From Vibrio pelagius (GTDB taxonomy: Bacteria; Pseudomonadota; Gammaproteobacteria; Enterobacterales; Vibrionaceae): a stretch of 64,000 nucleotides of DNA. The position numbers were made by a program, and so were the translations under genes. A model generated the notes under the pieces. That model saw only the letters and a program-made list of their open reading frames with translations. It searched no databases and was not told the origin of the DNA. The stretch covers positions 2,852,001 through 2,916,000 of the forward strand of contig NZ_AP025503.1 in NCBI RefSeq assembly GCF_024347575.1, read 5' to 3'. Shown here in pieces: positions 19,617-28,871 of this stretch; positions within the stretch are counted from its first letter, which is position 1; every line of letters starts with the position of its first letter.

Positions 19617-20594
19617 ATGACAATTTTTACCGCTGCGACTGGCCTATCTAACCCCCACCTTCAGACTTTGGTCCCTAGGTTTATTCGTAAACAGGCACTG
19701 TTCCACCCTCACTGGCAAACACTTGAAACTCCAGACCATGACTTTCTCGATTTAGCCTGGAGTGAAGATCCGAATAAAGAAGGGCTCGATAGCAAACCAA
19801 TTTTCGTGCTCTTTCATGGCCTTGAAGGCAGTTTTGAGAGTCCCTACGCTAACGGTCTTATGAACGCCTTCGCCGAAGATGGATGGTTATCGGTAATGAT
19901 GCATTTTCGTGGCTGCAGCGGTAAGCCCAACCGCCTAGCTCGTGCGTATCACTCCGGAGAAGTGGAAGATGCCCGCTTTTTCCTAAGAAACTTACATGCT
20001 CAGTTCCCTAATAATCCTAAGGTGGCGGTCGGAATCTCCCTAGGCGGTAACATGTTGGCCAACTACCTCGTTGAGTACGCGGATGATCCGCTACTCTCTG
20101 CAGCAACGATCGTATCAGCGCCATTTGATCTTGCCAGTTGCTCAAGTCGAATTGAACAAGGATTCTCTAAGGTCTACAAACAGTATTTGCTGAACTCACT
20201 TAAATCTAACGCGCTCAAGAAAGAGAACCTACTTGCAGAAAAGTTAGGCATCACCGCAAACACGATCAAGAAAATCGAGAAGTTGTATGAGTTCGACGAT
20301 TTGATCACTGCGCCTCTGCATGGCTTTAAGAATGCACAAGATTACTACGCGCAATGTTCTGCACTACCAAAGCTTAATCGTATTAAGTTACCTACGCAGA
20401 TCATTCACGCTAAAGACGATCCTTTCATGACCGATGATGTGATTCCGAAATTCATTCTGCCGGATAACATTGATTACCGACTGTTCCAGAAAGGTGGGCA
20501 CGTTGGCTTCATTACCGGTAGCACCTTCAACCCTAAATTTTGGTTGGAAGAAGCACTGCCGGCCTACTATGAAAGTATTCAGGATTCGGCATAA
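19617..20594 (+). CDS. yheT: YheT-family alpha/beta hydrolase
   Basis: The 325-residue hydrolase has an oxyanion-hole motif FHGLEGSFESPYANG, a nucleophile elbow GISLGG (Ser near residue 143), and a likely catalytic His in KGGHVGFITG near the C-terminus; DDPF supplies the acid. The physiological substrate is unknown. It lies 142 bases after the TIGR02444 gene and before yheU, as in E. coli. Confidence 0.9.
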   Translation: MTIFTAATGLSNPHLQTLVPRFIRKQALFHPHWQTLETPDHDFLDLAWSEDPNKEGLDSKPIFVLFHGLEGSFESPYANGLMNAFAEDGWLSVMMHFRGCSGKPNRLARAYHSGEVEDARFFLRNLHAQFPNNPKVAVGISLGGNMLANYLVEYADDPLLSAATIVSAPFDLASCSSRIEQGFSKVYKQYLLNSLKSNALKKENLLAEKLGITANTIKKIEKLYEFDDLITAPLHGFKNAQDYYAQCSALPKLNRIKLPTQIIHAKDDPFMTDDVIPKFILPDNIDYRLFQKGGHVGFITGSTFNPKFWLEEALPAYYESIQDSA

Positions 20595-20678
20595 TAGCGC
20601 CACATTGAGGTCAACATTCAAACACTGAACCTCAGTAACCTTTAAACATATCCATGAACATAAAAGAGAGATGTATTT

Positions 20679-20891
20679 ATGATCATTCCATGGCAAGAGA
20701 TCGCCCCTGAAACTTTAGAAAACCTCATCAAGGAGTTCGTGCTCAGAGAAGGCACCGACTACGGTGATGTTGAGATCTCACTGCAATCCAAAATCGACCA
20801 AGTAAAACAGCAATTGCAATCTGGGGAAGCGAGTATTGTTTTTTCTGAACTGCACGAAACCGTCGATATCCAACTCACAAAACGCTTCTAG
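20679..20891 (+). CDS. yheU: YheU-family protein (UPF0270)
   Basis: The 70-residue protein begins [20 protein letters not shown], the diagnostic start of the UPF0270 family. It includes VLREGTDYG in the middle. It is small, acidic and has no known function. It lies 84 bases after yheT and 77 bases before prkB. Confidence 0.92.
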   Translation: MIIPWQEIAPETLENLIKEFVLREGTDYGDVEISLQSKIDQVKQQLQSGEASIVFSELHETVDIQLTKRF

Positions 20892-20968
20892 GCTGCCATA
20901 AAAAAATAGCCGTGTTATAGTGGAAAACGATTGCTAACAAGTAAGTTATTCTAACGACAAGGGTTGTC

Positions 20969-21838
20969 ATGTCCGCTAAACATCCAATTATTGCGGTTAC
21001 GGGTTCTTCAGGAGCCGGTACCACCACTACCTCAGAAGCCTTCCGAAAAATGTTCAATATGATGGACGTGAAGGCTGCTTGGGTTGAAGGGGATAGTTTT
21101 CACCGCTTCACTCGACCAGAGATGGACGTCGAGATCCGCAAAGCGCGTGAGCAAGGGAAACACATCAGCTACTTCGGTCCGCAAGCCAACGATTTCGGCG
21201 CATTAGAAGAGTTTTTCCGCAAATACGGTAACGAAGGTACAGGACAAGTTAGACGCTACCTACACACCTTTGACGAAGCAGTACCTTACAATCAAATGCC
21301 AGGCACTTTTACTCCTTGGCAAGAGATCCCAGAAAACTCTGATGTGATGTTTTACGAAGGCCTACATGGTGGGGTTGTCGATGGTGATGTCAATGTATCG
21401 CAACACGTTGACCTGCTGATTGGCATGGTGCCCATCGTTAACCTAGAGTGGATTCAAAAATTCGTCCGAGATACACGTGATCGCGGGCACTCACGTGAAG
21501 CGGTGATGGATTCCATTGTTCGTTCAATGGACGACTATCTCAACTACATCACTCCACAGTTTTCGCGTACCCATATCAATTTTCAGCGAGTACCGACTGT
21601 TGATACTTCCAACCCACTTAACGCAAAAGGCATCCCTAGTCTTGACGAAAGTTTCGTTGTTATTCGTCTGCGTGGTATCAAAAACGTCGACTTCCCGTAC
21701 CTGCTCGCTATGATTGATGGCTCATTTATGTCTCGTCACAATACACTCGTTGTGCCTGGCGGGAAAATGAGCTTTGCTATGGAGCTCATTGTAAGACCAA
21801 TCTTACAACAGCTCATTGAAACGGGAAAAATCGGCTAA
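20969..21838 (+). CDS. prkB: phosphoribulokinase-like protein PrkB
   Basis: The 289-residue P-loop kinase begins MSAKHPIIAVTGSSGAGTTTTSEAF, with a Walker A GSSGAGTTT that has Thr in place of the usual Lys-Ser/Thr; the whole PrkB group shares this. It belongs to the phosphoribulokinase/uridine kinase superfamily. No RuBisCO or other Calvin cycle gene is nearby, so a role in carbon fixation is unlikely; its true substrate is unknown. It sits upstream of crp, as in E. coli. Confidence 0.9.
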   Translation: MSAKHPIIAVTGSSGAGTTTTSEAFRKMFNMMDVKAAWVEGDSFHRFTRPEMDVEIRKAREQGKHISYFGPQANDFGALEEFFRKYGNEGTGQVRRYLHTFDEAVPYNQMPGTFTPWQEIPENSDVMFYEGLHGGVVDGDVNVSQHVDLLIGMVPIVNLEWIQKFVRDTRDRGHSREAVMDSIVRSMDDYLNYITPQFSRTHINFQRVPTVDTSNPLNAKGIPSLDESFVVIRLRGIKNVDFPYLLAMIDGSFMSRHNTLVVPGGKMSFAMELIVRPILQQLIETGKIG

Positions 21839-21871
21839 CGGAATGGCGTTCTGGTTGATTACTTTTCATAC

Positions 21872-21887
21872 CGTGATCATGTGCACA
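21872..21887 (+). promoter_or_regulatory. candidate CRP-binding site upstream of crp
   Basis: CGTGATCATGTGCACA matches TGTGA-N6-TCACA at 8 of 10 half-site positions. It lies about 190 bases before crp. Autoregulation of crp is known in E. coli, so a site here is plausible; the distance and order of promoter elements were not resolved. Confidence 0.45.
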
Positions 21888-22079
21888 ATTTTGCGTAAAA
21901 AATCGTAGCTAGGTCACGATTAAAATCAAGAAATAGTGACTGAAAAAGGATACTATTCTTAACCGAAACACAAGATAGCTTGCAGCACAGAACAAGTGCT
22001 CTTATCCTAAGAAGTCAAATTCAGGCTTAGCTAAAATATGGAAAGCGGCAAGCATACCCTGCAGAGGAAGTGAGATATT

Positions 22080-22712
22080 ATGGTTCTAGGTAAACCTCAA
22101 ACCGATCCAACATTAGAGTGGTTCCTTTCACACTGTCATATTCATAAGTACCCTTCAAAGAGTACTCTGATTCACGCTGGTGAAAAGGCAGAGACCCTGT
22201 ACTACATCGTGAAAGGTTCTGTGGCAGTTCTTATCAAAGACGAAGAAGGTAAGGAGATGATTCTTTCTTACCTAAACCAAGGCGACTTTATCGGCGAGCT
22301 TGGCCTATTCGAAGAAGACCAAGAGCGTACTGCATGGGTTCGTGCAAAATCTCCTTGTGAAGTTGCGGAGATTTCTTTCAAGAAATTCCGTCAACTTATC
22401 CAAGTGAACCCAGACATCCTGATGCGTCTTTCTGCTCAAATGGCAAGCCGTCTACAAGTTACCAGCCAAAAAGTTGGTGACTTAGCGTTCCTTGACGTTA
22501 CTGGCCGTATTGCACAAACGCTACTAAACCTAGCGAAACAACCTGATGCGATGACTCACCCAGATGGCATGCAAATCAAGATCACTCGTCAAGAGATCGG
22601 TCAGATTGTTGGCTGTTCGCGCGAGACAGTAGGTCGTATCTTGAAGATGCTAGAAGAGCAAAACCTAATTTCTGCTCACGGTAAAACTATCGTTGTTTAC
22701 GGTACGCGTTAA
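22080..22712 (+). CDS. crp: cAMP receptor protein CRP
   Basis: The 210-residue global regulator has an N-terminal cyclic-nucleotide domain ([20 protein letters not shown] and the [18 protein letters not shown] phosphate-binding loop). A dimerisation helix and a C-terminal helix-turn-helix follow ([21 protein letters not shown], about residues 168-188). The protein is one of the most conserved in the window. It controls catabolite-repressed genes, competence and virulence in vibrios. It has its own terminator. Confidence 0.99.
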   Translation: MVLGKPQTDPTLEWFLSHCHIHKYPSKSTLIHAGEKAETLYYIVKGSVAVLIKDEEGKEMILSYLNQGDFIGELGLFEEDQERTAWVRAKSPCEVAEISFKKFRQLIQVNPDILMRLSAQMASRLQVTSQKVGDLAFLDVTGRIAQTLLNLAKQPDAMTHPDGMQIKITRQEIGQIVGCSRETVGRILKMLEEQNLISAHGKTIVVYGTR

Positions 22713-22735
22713 TCTCGATTAACCGATAAAAATTC

Positions 22736-22767
22736 AAAAGCCACCAAATGCGAATTTGGTGGCTTTT
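22736..22767 (+). terminator. terminator of crp
   Basis: AAAAGCCACCAAAT (22736-22749) pairs with ATTTGGTGGCTTTT (22754-22767) around a 4-base loop and is followed by TTCTTT. It lies 24 bases after crp. Confidence 0.93.
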
Positions 22768-22775
22768 TCTTTATT

Positions 22776-22796
22776 GAGATACGAGATACGAGATAC
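22776..22796 (+). repeat. three tandem copies of GAGATAC
   Basis: The 7-base unit GAGATAC occurs three times in perfect tandem (22776-22782, 22783-22789, 22790-22796). It lies directly after the crp terminator, between crp and the convergent DUF1338 gene. It is too short for a CRISPR or regulatory array. Confidence 0.8.
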
Positions 22797-22875
22797 GAAA
22801 AGAACTCACAGAGTCCTATGTGGAAACTGTCCCGAAGCGAAACGTACCGCATCTCTATGGCTAACGTATCTTTCT

Positions 22876-23667
22876 TTAACCGTTAGTGCTCTCAAAGATT
22901 TTGTCAGCCGATGCTGCAACAAAACCGGTGTAGAGATCGCCATTCGCCATTGGGTAGCGCTTAGCAAACTCATAGAAGCCACCAGGCACCAATTCAGTCC
23001 CCTCAGAGAACTCTACCTTCACTTTATCTGCCATTGTTGATGACTGCTCTAACAGCACCTCTGGAGAGCCTTTCACTTGGCCGCCAACACTGTTGATTGT
23101 AAAGCCAGACTCACTCAGGTGATCATTCACGGCTTGCACCTCAGAGAACGCATTTAACTGGTTCACACTCACGGTAAAGTGGTTAGCACCATAACCATGC
23201 GCGGCTAACCAAGACGCGTATTCGCTCTCTGTCGCCAGTTGTTTGTAATCTTGGAAATCCAAGTCCCACAGACGACCGCCATATAGGAAATCCTGCCCCT
23301 CTAGCTTGCTTGCATCCACTTGCGCAACCAACTTAGCCACGATCGCTTGTAGCTCTGCAGAACACTCTTCCACTTTCAGCTCACTAATGAACACTTTGGG
23401 TTGGGTTGGATCTGGGTGTTCAAAGTGCTTAGCCACGAGTTTCTTGCTTTCAAACAGGTAGTCACCACACGCTTTGTAACCAAGTGCTAAGAAAGGTTTA
23501 GCCAGCGTCTCGATCCCCAAAGGCGCAACATTAAACGTACGCAACGCGATGTGATCATTGATAAGGTCTTCCTCTTCTTTCAACAGCTGATGTACCTTCT
23601 CAGCAGATGGGCAGAGGCGTTCGATGTAGTCATCCCAGAGGGATTTGAACAGTAGATCGGGTGTCAT
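22876..23667 (-). CDS. DUF1338 family protein, probable 2-oxoacid dioxygenase/decarboxylase
   Basis: The 263-residue protein matches the DUF1338 family, whose characterised member HglS (YdcJ-like) converts 2-oxoadipate to 2-hydroxyglutarate using iron. A likely metal-binding triad is visible: His39 (NDHIALRTF), His163 (GANHFTVSVN) and Glu233 (GGFYEFAKRYP). It is shorter than HglS (about 460 residues). It lies next to astD and crp on the minus strand, so a role in amino acid breakdown is reasonable, but the substrate is unproven. Confidence 0.8.
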   Translation of the reverse strand: MTPDLLFKSLWDDYIERLCPSAEKVHQLLKEEEDLINDHIALRTFNVAPLGIETLAKPFLALGYKACGDYLFESKKLVAKHFEHPDPTQPKVFISELKVEECSAELQAIVAKLVAQVDASKLEGQDFLYGGRLWDLDFQDYKQLATESEYASWLAAHGYGANHFTVSVNQLNAFSEVQAVNDHLSESGFTINSVGGQVKGSPEVLLEQSSTMADKVKVEFSEGTELVPGGFYEFAKRYPMANGDLYTGFVAASADKIFESTNG

Positions 23668-23874
23668 GGTGACTCCTTGTCGGGTTCTAGCAAGCTCAAG
23701 CTAGAGAGTTGGATTAGAAAGAGTGTGGCTGCGAGACAAAGTCAGCAGCCATCAGCTTGTGACATACTTATTTTATTGTTATATCTCGCTAGGTCAGACG
23801 CCCAGCGAGTAATCCAAAGGAGGTCAAACTTCCCTACCTCCAATTGTGATTTTTGTTGTAGGTGGCCGTTGTTG

Positions 23875-25332
23875 CTACAGCTCGATACCAGGGCTGAAAG
23901 TCGCTGGAAGCTGCGTTTCACGGCCTTCCATCGATGCCATTGGGTATGCACAGTAATCCGCTGCGTAGTAAGCACTCGGGCGTAGGTTGCCTGAAGCACC
24001 TGGGCCACCAAATGGTGCGTCACCACTTGCGCCTGTTAGCTGACGGTTACGGTTAACAATACCTGCACGGATATGATCAACGAAGTACTCCCACTCAGAG
24101 TCGTCTGTTGATACAAGGCCTGCAGACAAACCAAAACGGGTGTCGTTCGCCAATTCAACCGCTTGCTCTAATGAGTTGTAACGAATCACTTGTAGTAGTG
24201 GGCCGAAGTACTCTTCGTCTGGCAGCTCTGCAATGTTAGTTGCATCGATGATGCCCGGAGTGACGAATGCAGCTTCACCAGCTTTCGCTTCTACTAGGCT
24301 TACGCCACCTAAAGATTGCAGGTTTGCTTGCGCATCTAGAATGAACTTAGCCGCCGCTTCTGAGATTTGTGGCCCCATGAAAGGAGCAGGCTCAGCGAAC
24401 GGTTGGTCTACACGAATCTTTTTGGTTGCTGCCACTAGGCTATCGAGCAGTTGATCACCTTTCTCACCCACAGGAACATACAGACGACGTGCACAAGTAC
24501 AACGTTGACCCGCACTGATAAAGGCGGATTGGATAATGGTGTATACCGTAGCATCAACGTCACCAAAGTGTTCACTGATCACCATAGGGTTGTTACCCCC
24601 CATCTCTAGTGCCAGCATTTTACCCGGTTGACCCGCAAACTGACGGTGCAGTATGTGACCTGTGTTAGCGCTGCCCGTAAATAGCACGCCATCTATGCCT
24701 TTCGCATCCGCTAGCGCAATACCTGTCTCTTTAGCACCTTGAACAAGGTTAATGACACCTGCAGGTAGGCCAGCTTCTTGCCAAAGCTTCATCGCGAACT
24801 CACCTGTCCACGGTGTCTGCTCCGATGGTTTGAATACAATCGTATTACCCGATAGCAATGCAGGAACGATATGACCATTAGGTAGGTGCCCCGGGAAGTT
24901 GTAAGGCCCAAATACCGCCATGACACCTAGAGGGCGATGACGCAGAACGATCTGGTTACCCGCCGCTTCACGTGATGATTCACCAGTACGGTCGTGATAT
25001 GCACGAATTGAGATAGCAATCTTACCGGCCATCGCACCCGCTTCAGTGCGAGTTTCCCAGATTGGTTTACCCGTTTCTTTAGCGATAATTTGTGCGATCT
25101 CTTCGCTGTTCTCTTTCACTTTTTCCGCAAACTTAAGCACAATCGCTTCACGCTCAGCAAAGCTAAGTTTCTTCCAAGTTAGAAATGCTTCGCGCGCCGC
25201 AGCTACCGCTGATTCAACTTGAGCAGGTGTTGCACTGTCGCCCTTCCACACTACTTGGTTGTCGTATGGGCTAACTGATGTCATCGCTTCGCCTTGACCG
25301 GCTACCCATTGCCCTGCAATCCACTGAGTCAT
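23875..25332 (-). CDS. astD: N-succinylglutamate 5-semialdehyde dehydrogenase
   Basis: The 485-residue aldehyde dehydrogenase carries out the fourth step of the arginine succinyltransferase (AST) pathway, using NAD+. It has the cofactor motif FTGSANTG (about 222-229), the active-site LEMGGNNP with catalytic Glu, and Cys in [15 protein letters not shown]. It lies 32 bases downstream of astA on the same strand. Confidence 0.95.
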   Translation of the reverse strand: MTQWIAGQWVAGQGEAMTSVSPYDNQVVWKGDSATPAQVESAVAAAREAFLTWKKLSFAEREAIVLKFAEKVKENSEEIAQIIAKETGKPIWETRTEAGAMAGKIAISIRAYHDRTGESSREAAGNQIVLRHRPLGVMAVFGPYNFPGHLPNGHIVPALLSGNTIVFKPSEQTPWTGEFAMKLWQEAGLPAGVINLVQGAKETGIALADAKGIDGVLFTGSANTGHILHRQFAGQPGKMLALEMGGNNPMVISEHFGDVDATVYTIIQSAFISAGQRCTCARRLYVPVGEKGDQLLDSLVAATKKIRVDQPFAEPAPFMGPQISEAAAKFILDAQANLQSLGGVSLVEAKAGEAAFVTPGIIDATNIAELPDEEYFGPLLQVIRYNSLEQAVELANDTRFGLSAGLVSTDDSEWEYFVDHIRAGIVNRNRQLTGASGDAPFGGPGASGNLRPSAYYAADYCAYPMASMEGRETQLPATFSPGIEL

Positions 25333-25364
25333 ACTTCTATCCTTCTTTGACTAACCATCGAGCT

Positions 25365-26387
25365 CTATTGAGCCAACATACGAACAAAATCGCCTTCTTT
25401 AACTTCCAACGCCTCGGCCACCTTCGGCGCAAGGATCACTTTACCGCTAGCTTGGTCATAAGCACCTTTGGCCGCAACCGCTCGGAAGTTTTCAAATGAG
25501 GTGTTACCAATCAGGTAATCTTGAGAGCTTGCATGCTCACTGATTTCCACCAGAGCACGAATTGAATGGCGCACCGATTCGATATTACGCAAATCACACT
25601 CAACCGTTGGGCCTGCATCGAAGATGTCGACGTAACCGCGGTTAGTAAAGCCTTCACGCTCAAGCAGTTTCAATGCTGGGCGTGTTTTCTCATGCACTTG
25701 ACCAATTACGTCTTGCGCTTCTTGGCTCAATAAGTTGATGTAGATTGGCAGCTTAGGCATCAGGTCAGCAATAAAGCCTTTCTTACCAATACCCGTTAAA
25801 TAGTCCGCCAACGTAAAGTCGATTGAGAAAAAGTGCTCTTGAAGCCACTTCCAGAATGGTGAATTACCCTCATCATCAGATACACCACGCATTTCAGCAA
25901 AAATGGTTTTTGAGAATCGCTCTGGGTGTTCTGCCATAAGTAGGAAGCGACACTTAGACATTAGGCGACCGTTTAATCCTTTACGGTAATCAGGGCGCAA
26001 GAACAGCGTACAAATCTCACTGCAACCTGTGTAGTTGTTACCAAAAGTCAGTAGCTTAACGACGTTATTTACTTTAAGTCGCTGAGAAGAGTGCACCACT
26101 TTACTGATGTGGTATGAGTAGAAAGGCACATCCCAGCCAATCGAGGCTTCAATGCCCGTCGTGCCAGCAACTTCACCCGTTTCAACGTCAAAACCAACCA
26201 TTAGGTAACCTTCGTCACCCGGCTCAGTTACGTTTTCTTTGGCAAAGCTATATTCAGAGTGTGTAATTCGATTGGTTAACAGTTCTTCGTTAACCGGAAG
26301 AGATGTAAATCCATGTCCTGACTCGACCGCACAGGTGTGTAGCGCATCGTAATCAGATAATTTAATTGGGCGTACAACAAGCATCAT
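25365..26387 (-). CDS. astA: arginine N-succinyltransferase
   Basis: The enzyme transfers succinate from succinyl-CoA to arginine, the first AST step. The product is 340 residues from the first of two adjacent ATGs (26387 and 26384); GGAGGG lies 4-7 bases upstream so either could be used. It begins MMLVVRPIKLSDYDALHTCA and includes LFLRPDYRKGLNGRLMSKCRF and FADIFDAGPTVECD-like motifs typical of the family. It is part of argD-astA-astD; astB and astE are not in this window. Confidence 0.93.
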   Translation of the reverse strand: MMLVVRPIKLSDYDALHTCAVESGHGFTSLPVNEELLTNRITHSEYSFAKENVTEPGDEGYLMVGFDVETGEVAGTTGIEASIGWDVPFYSYHISKVVHSSQRLKVNNVVKLLTFGNNYTGCSEICTLFLRPDYRKGLNGRLMSKCRFLLMAEHPERFSKTIFAEMRGVSDDEGNSPFWKWLQEHFFSIDFTLADYLTGIGKKGFIADLMPKLPIYINLLSQEAQDVIGQVHEKTRPALKLLEREGFTNRGYVDIFDAGPTVECDLRNIESVRHSIRALVEISEHASSQDYLIGNTSFENFRAVAAKGAYDQASGKVILAPKVAEALEVKEGDFVRMLAQ

Positions 26388-26408
26388 TATTCCCTCCAGA
26401 TGCAAAAC

Positions 26409-26470
26409 AGGCCCAAAACATTAAGCTTGGGCCTTGAGCTGTGCGTCATGAGATCGCTCTTGTGGCGATC
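26409..26470 (-). repeat. two inverted repeats between argD and astA
   Basis: AGGCCCAA (26409-26416) pairs with TTGGGCCT (26427-26434), and GATCGC (26453-26458) pairs with GCGATC (26465-26470). Both lie in the 106-base gap between the argD stop and the astA start. The first is followed on the minus strand by GTTTTG. They could act as a partial terminator or processing site that lowers ast expression relative to argD. Confidence 0.5.
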
Positions 26471-26493
26471 ATTCCTATGACGCCGCTTGAGGC

Positions 26494-27705
26494 TTATACT
26501 AGCGAAGCAATTGCTTTATCTAGTTTTGCTAAGCCCTCTTCAATTTCTTCTTTAGTGATCACAAGTGAAGGTGTGAAACGAACAACGTTTGCACCGGCAA
26601 CCAACACCATAAGACCTTCTTTGCCCGCAGCAACTAGTACGTCACGCGCACGGCCTTGCCATTCGTCATTCAGAGCCGCACCAAGTAGCAAGCCTTTACC
26701 ACGAACTTCACTAAAGATTTGATATTTTTCATTAATCTTCTCTAAGCCTTCACGGAATAGAGCTTCACGTACCTTCACGCCTTCTAGAGTTTCAGGTTGA
26801 CTAACAACATCAACAACCGCTTCTGCAACCGCACATGCCAGTGGGTTACCGCCGTAAGTTGAACCATGAGTGCCCACTTTTAGGTGTGGTGCTAGCTCGT
26901 TAGTTGTTAGCATCGCACCGATTGGGAAACCACCACCAAGTGATTTTGCAGTGCTCAAGATATCCGGAGTTACACCTAAACCTTGGTAAGCGTAGAAATT
27001 ACCCGTACGACCGTTACCTGTTTGTACTTCATCGAAGATCAACAACGCATTGTGCTTATCACACAGTTCACGCACCGTGTTCACAAATTCTGATGTAGGA
27101 GAAATGATGCCGCCTTCGCCTTGCAGAGGCTCCATCATGATGGCACAAGTGCGATCAGAGATATGCGCTTTTAGTGCTTCGATATCATTGTACGGAAGAT
27201 GTGTGACATCACCCGGCTTAGGACCAAAACCGTCTGAGTATGCAGCTTGACCGCCCACAGTAACCGTAAAGAAGGTACGACCGTGAAAACCCTGTTTGAA
27301 TGCGATGATCTCAGATTTTTCTGGACCATGAACGTCGGCAGCCCAACGACGAGCAAGTTTCAATGCTGCTTCGTTCGCTTCTGCACCTGAGTTTGCAAAG
27401 AATACTTTTTCTGCAAAACATAAGTCTGTTAGCTTTTTAGCTAGGCGCAATGCTGGCTCATTGGTCATCACGTTACTTAAGTGCCACAGCTTATTTGCTT
27501 GTTCAGTCACAGCGTCAACCATAGCTGGGTGACAGTGACCCAAACAGCTCACCGCAATACCACCAGCGAAGTCGATGTATTCACGACCCTGCTGATCCCA
27601 AACGCGTGCCCCTTCCCCTTTTACTGGGATCATTTCCATAGGGTTGTAACAAGGCACCATGACCTCATCAAATAGACTACGTTCCACATTATTTTCCACT
27701 GTCAT
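26494..27705 (-). CDS. argD: acetylornithine / succinylornithine aminotransferase
   Basis: The 403-residue PLP enzyme acts in arginine synthesis (ArgD) and, as succinylornithine transaminase (AstC), in arginine breakdown; both roles are known for one protein in enteric relatives. PLP-lysine lies in [15 protein letters not shown], and [15 protein letters not shown] holds the cofactor-binding Asp. Start [18 protein letters not shown] at 27705 has AAGGAA 7 bases upstream; the frame is open for 33 more codons that are not conserved. It leads the astA-astD group, placing synthesis and breakdown under one unit. Confidence 0.95.
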   Translation of the reverse strand: MTVENNVERSLFDEVMVPCYNPMEMIPVKGEGARVWDQQGREYIDFAGGIAVSCLGHCHPAMVDAVTEQANKLWHLSNVMTNEPALRLAKKLTDLCFAEKVFFANSGAEANEAALKLARRWAADVHGPEKSEIIAFKQGFHGRTFFTVTVGGQAAYSDGFGPKPGDVTHLPYNDIEALKAHISDRTCAIMMEPLQGEGGIISPTSEFVNTVRELCDKHNALLIFDEVQTGNGRTGNFYAYQGLGVTPDILSTAKSLGGGFPIGAMLTTNELAPHLKVGTHGSTYGGNPLACAVAEAVVDVVSQPETLEGVKVREALFREGLEKINEKYQIFSEVRGKGLLLGAALNDEWQGRARDVLVAAGKEGLMVLVAGANVVRFTPSLVITKEEIEEGLAKLDKAIASLV

Positions 27706-28085
27706 CACACATTCCTTCTCGATACTGCAAGCTTCGCAAAATAAGCGTAATGGTTCATATCCGAGGCAAAGGTATTTTGTCTCGCCATTATCCTGCTGCA
27801 GCATTATATTTACATTTAATTAACCTTTTCAATAGTAGATTATTCTTTCGCCATGCCAAACAGCTAGGCGAACGTTACTACCTATGACTATTTATGCATC
27901 AAGGTATCTATTTTATGAAGCTTTTTTTGCTTATACGTGCTTTAAGAATGGAGAAGTACAGGTAGAACAAGCTCTGAGAGAGGATCGAGAGGAAATAACG
28001 CGAATAACTTTGCATAGACAGAAAAAGCATGCTTCACGTCTACAAATGTTATAAAAGGTGATCGATGTCAGAAGGATTCAAACGC
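27706..28085. other. argD-pabA intergenic region with a candidate ARG box
   Basis: No gene is seen in these 380 bases. TGACTATTTATGCA (27885-27898) matches the ARG box TGAATwwwwATTCA at 12 of 14 positions and lies about 180 bases before argD; I see no partner box 21 bases away, so it is a weak candidate. The remainder is AT-rich with no clear terminator after pabA's divergent or convergent neighbours. Confidence 0.35.
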
Positions 28086-28664
28086 TCAGCGCGCTAGAAA
28101 ATTAGCAAGCAGTTGGTGCCCTTGCTCTGTTTTAATCGATTCAGGGTGAAATTGTACTGCGTCGATCGGCAAAGTCTTATGCTGATATCCCATGATTTCG
28201 TCCATACGACCATCTTCAAACTCAGTCCAAGATGTCAGCTCAAAACAGTCCGGCAAAGTACCGTTTTTCACGACTAAAGAGTGGTAGCGAGTCACCGTTA
28301 ACGGATTGTTCAGCCCTTGAAAAACACTCTTACCCGTATGACGAATAGGCGAGGTTTTACCATGCATCACTTGTCTGGCACGAACCACTTCGCCACCAAA
28401 CACCTGTGCGATGGCTTGATGACCAAGACACACACCTAAGATAGGCAGCTTACCCGCAAAGTATTCAATCGCAGCAAGCGAAACACCCGCGTCATCAGGC
28501 GTACATGGCCCAGGGGAGATCACAAGGTGGCTTGGCTTGAGCGCTTCTATACCGGCAATATCAATCTCATCATTGCGCACAACCTTAACCTCTGCGCCCA
28601 ACTCACAAAAGTATTGGTACAGGTTGTAGGTAAAAGAGTCGTAGTTGTCGATGATCAGTAACAT
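28086..28664 (-). CDS. pabA: aminodeoxychorismate/anthranilate synthase component II (glutamine amidotransferase)
   Basis: The 192-residue class I glutamine amidotransferase has the catalytic Cys in [12 protein letters not shown] (about 79) and His-Glu in [12 protein letters not shown] (about 170). It begins [23 protein letters not shown]. It supplies ammonia to PabB for p-aminobenzoate and folate. A single stand-alone copy away from the trp operon indicates PabA; it may also serve anthranilate synthesis. Confidence 0.9.
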   Translation of the reverse strand: MLLIIDNYDSFTYNLYQYFCELGAEVKVVRNDEIDIAGIEALKPSHLVISPGPCTPDDAGVSLAAIEYFAGKLPILGVCLGHQAIAQVFGGEVVRARQVMHGKTSPIRHTGKSVFQGLNNPLTVTRYHSLVVKNGTLPDCFELTSWTEFEDGRMDEIMGYQHKTLPIDAVQFHPESIKTEQGHQLLANFLAR

Positions 28665-28871
28665 GAGTGAAATCGTTTGCTAAATACTAAATGATTGGGA
28701 GGTATAGGGGCGGTATTGTGCAATACCCATAGCGAAAGGCAAGTGGAAACTGCATTTGAGCAACAATTAAGGCCAACCTAAATTGACCTTAATTGTTTAC
28801 AGATAACGGTGAGTTCCCCCGAACTTGGTCACGGGCGTTCACTTTTTATCGTTTGCAATTAAACGAGGTGC

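Noticed and set aside
20969..21838. Calvin cycle function for the phosphoribulokinase-like gene
   Set aside because: No RuBisCO or other cycle gene is nearby, and the PrkB group in heterotrophic enterics has the same context next to crp; carbon fixation is not supported.
22776..22796. CRISPR array
   Set aside because: The units are only 7 bases, contiguous without spacers, and no cas gene is in the window.
27864..27919. A second ARG box beside the candidate at 27885
   Set aside because: The positions 21 bases to either side match the consensus poorly, so a full ArgR hexamer site before argD is not supported.
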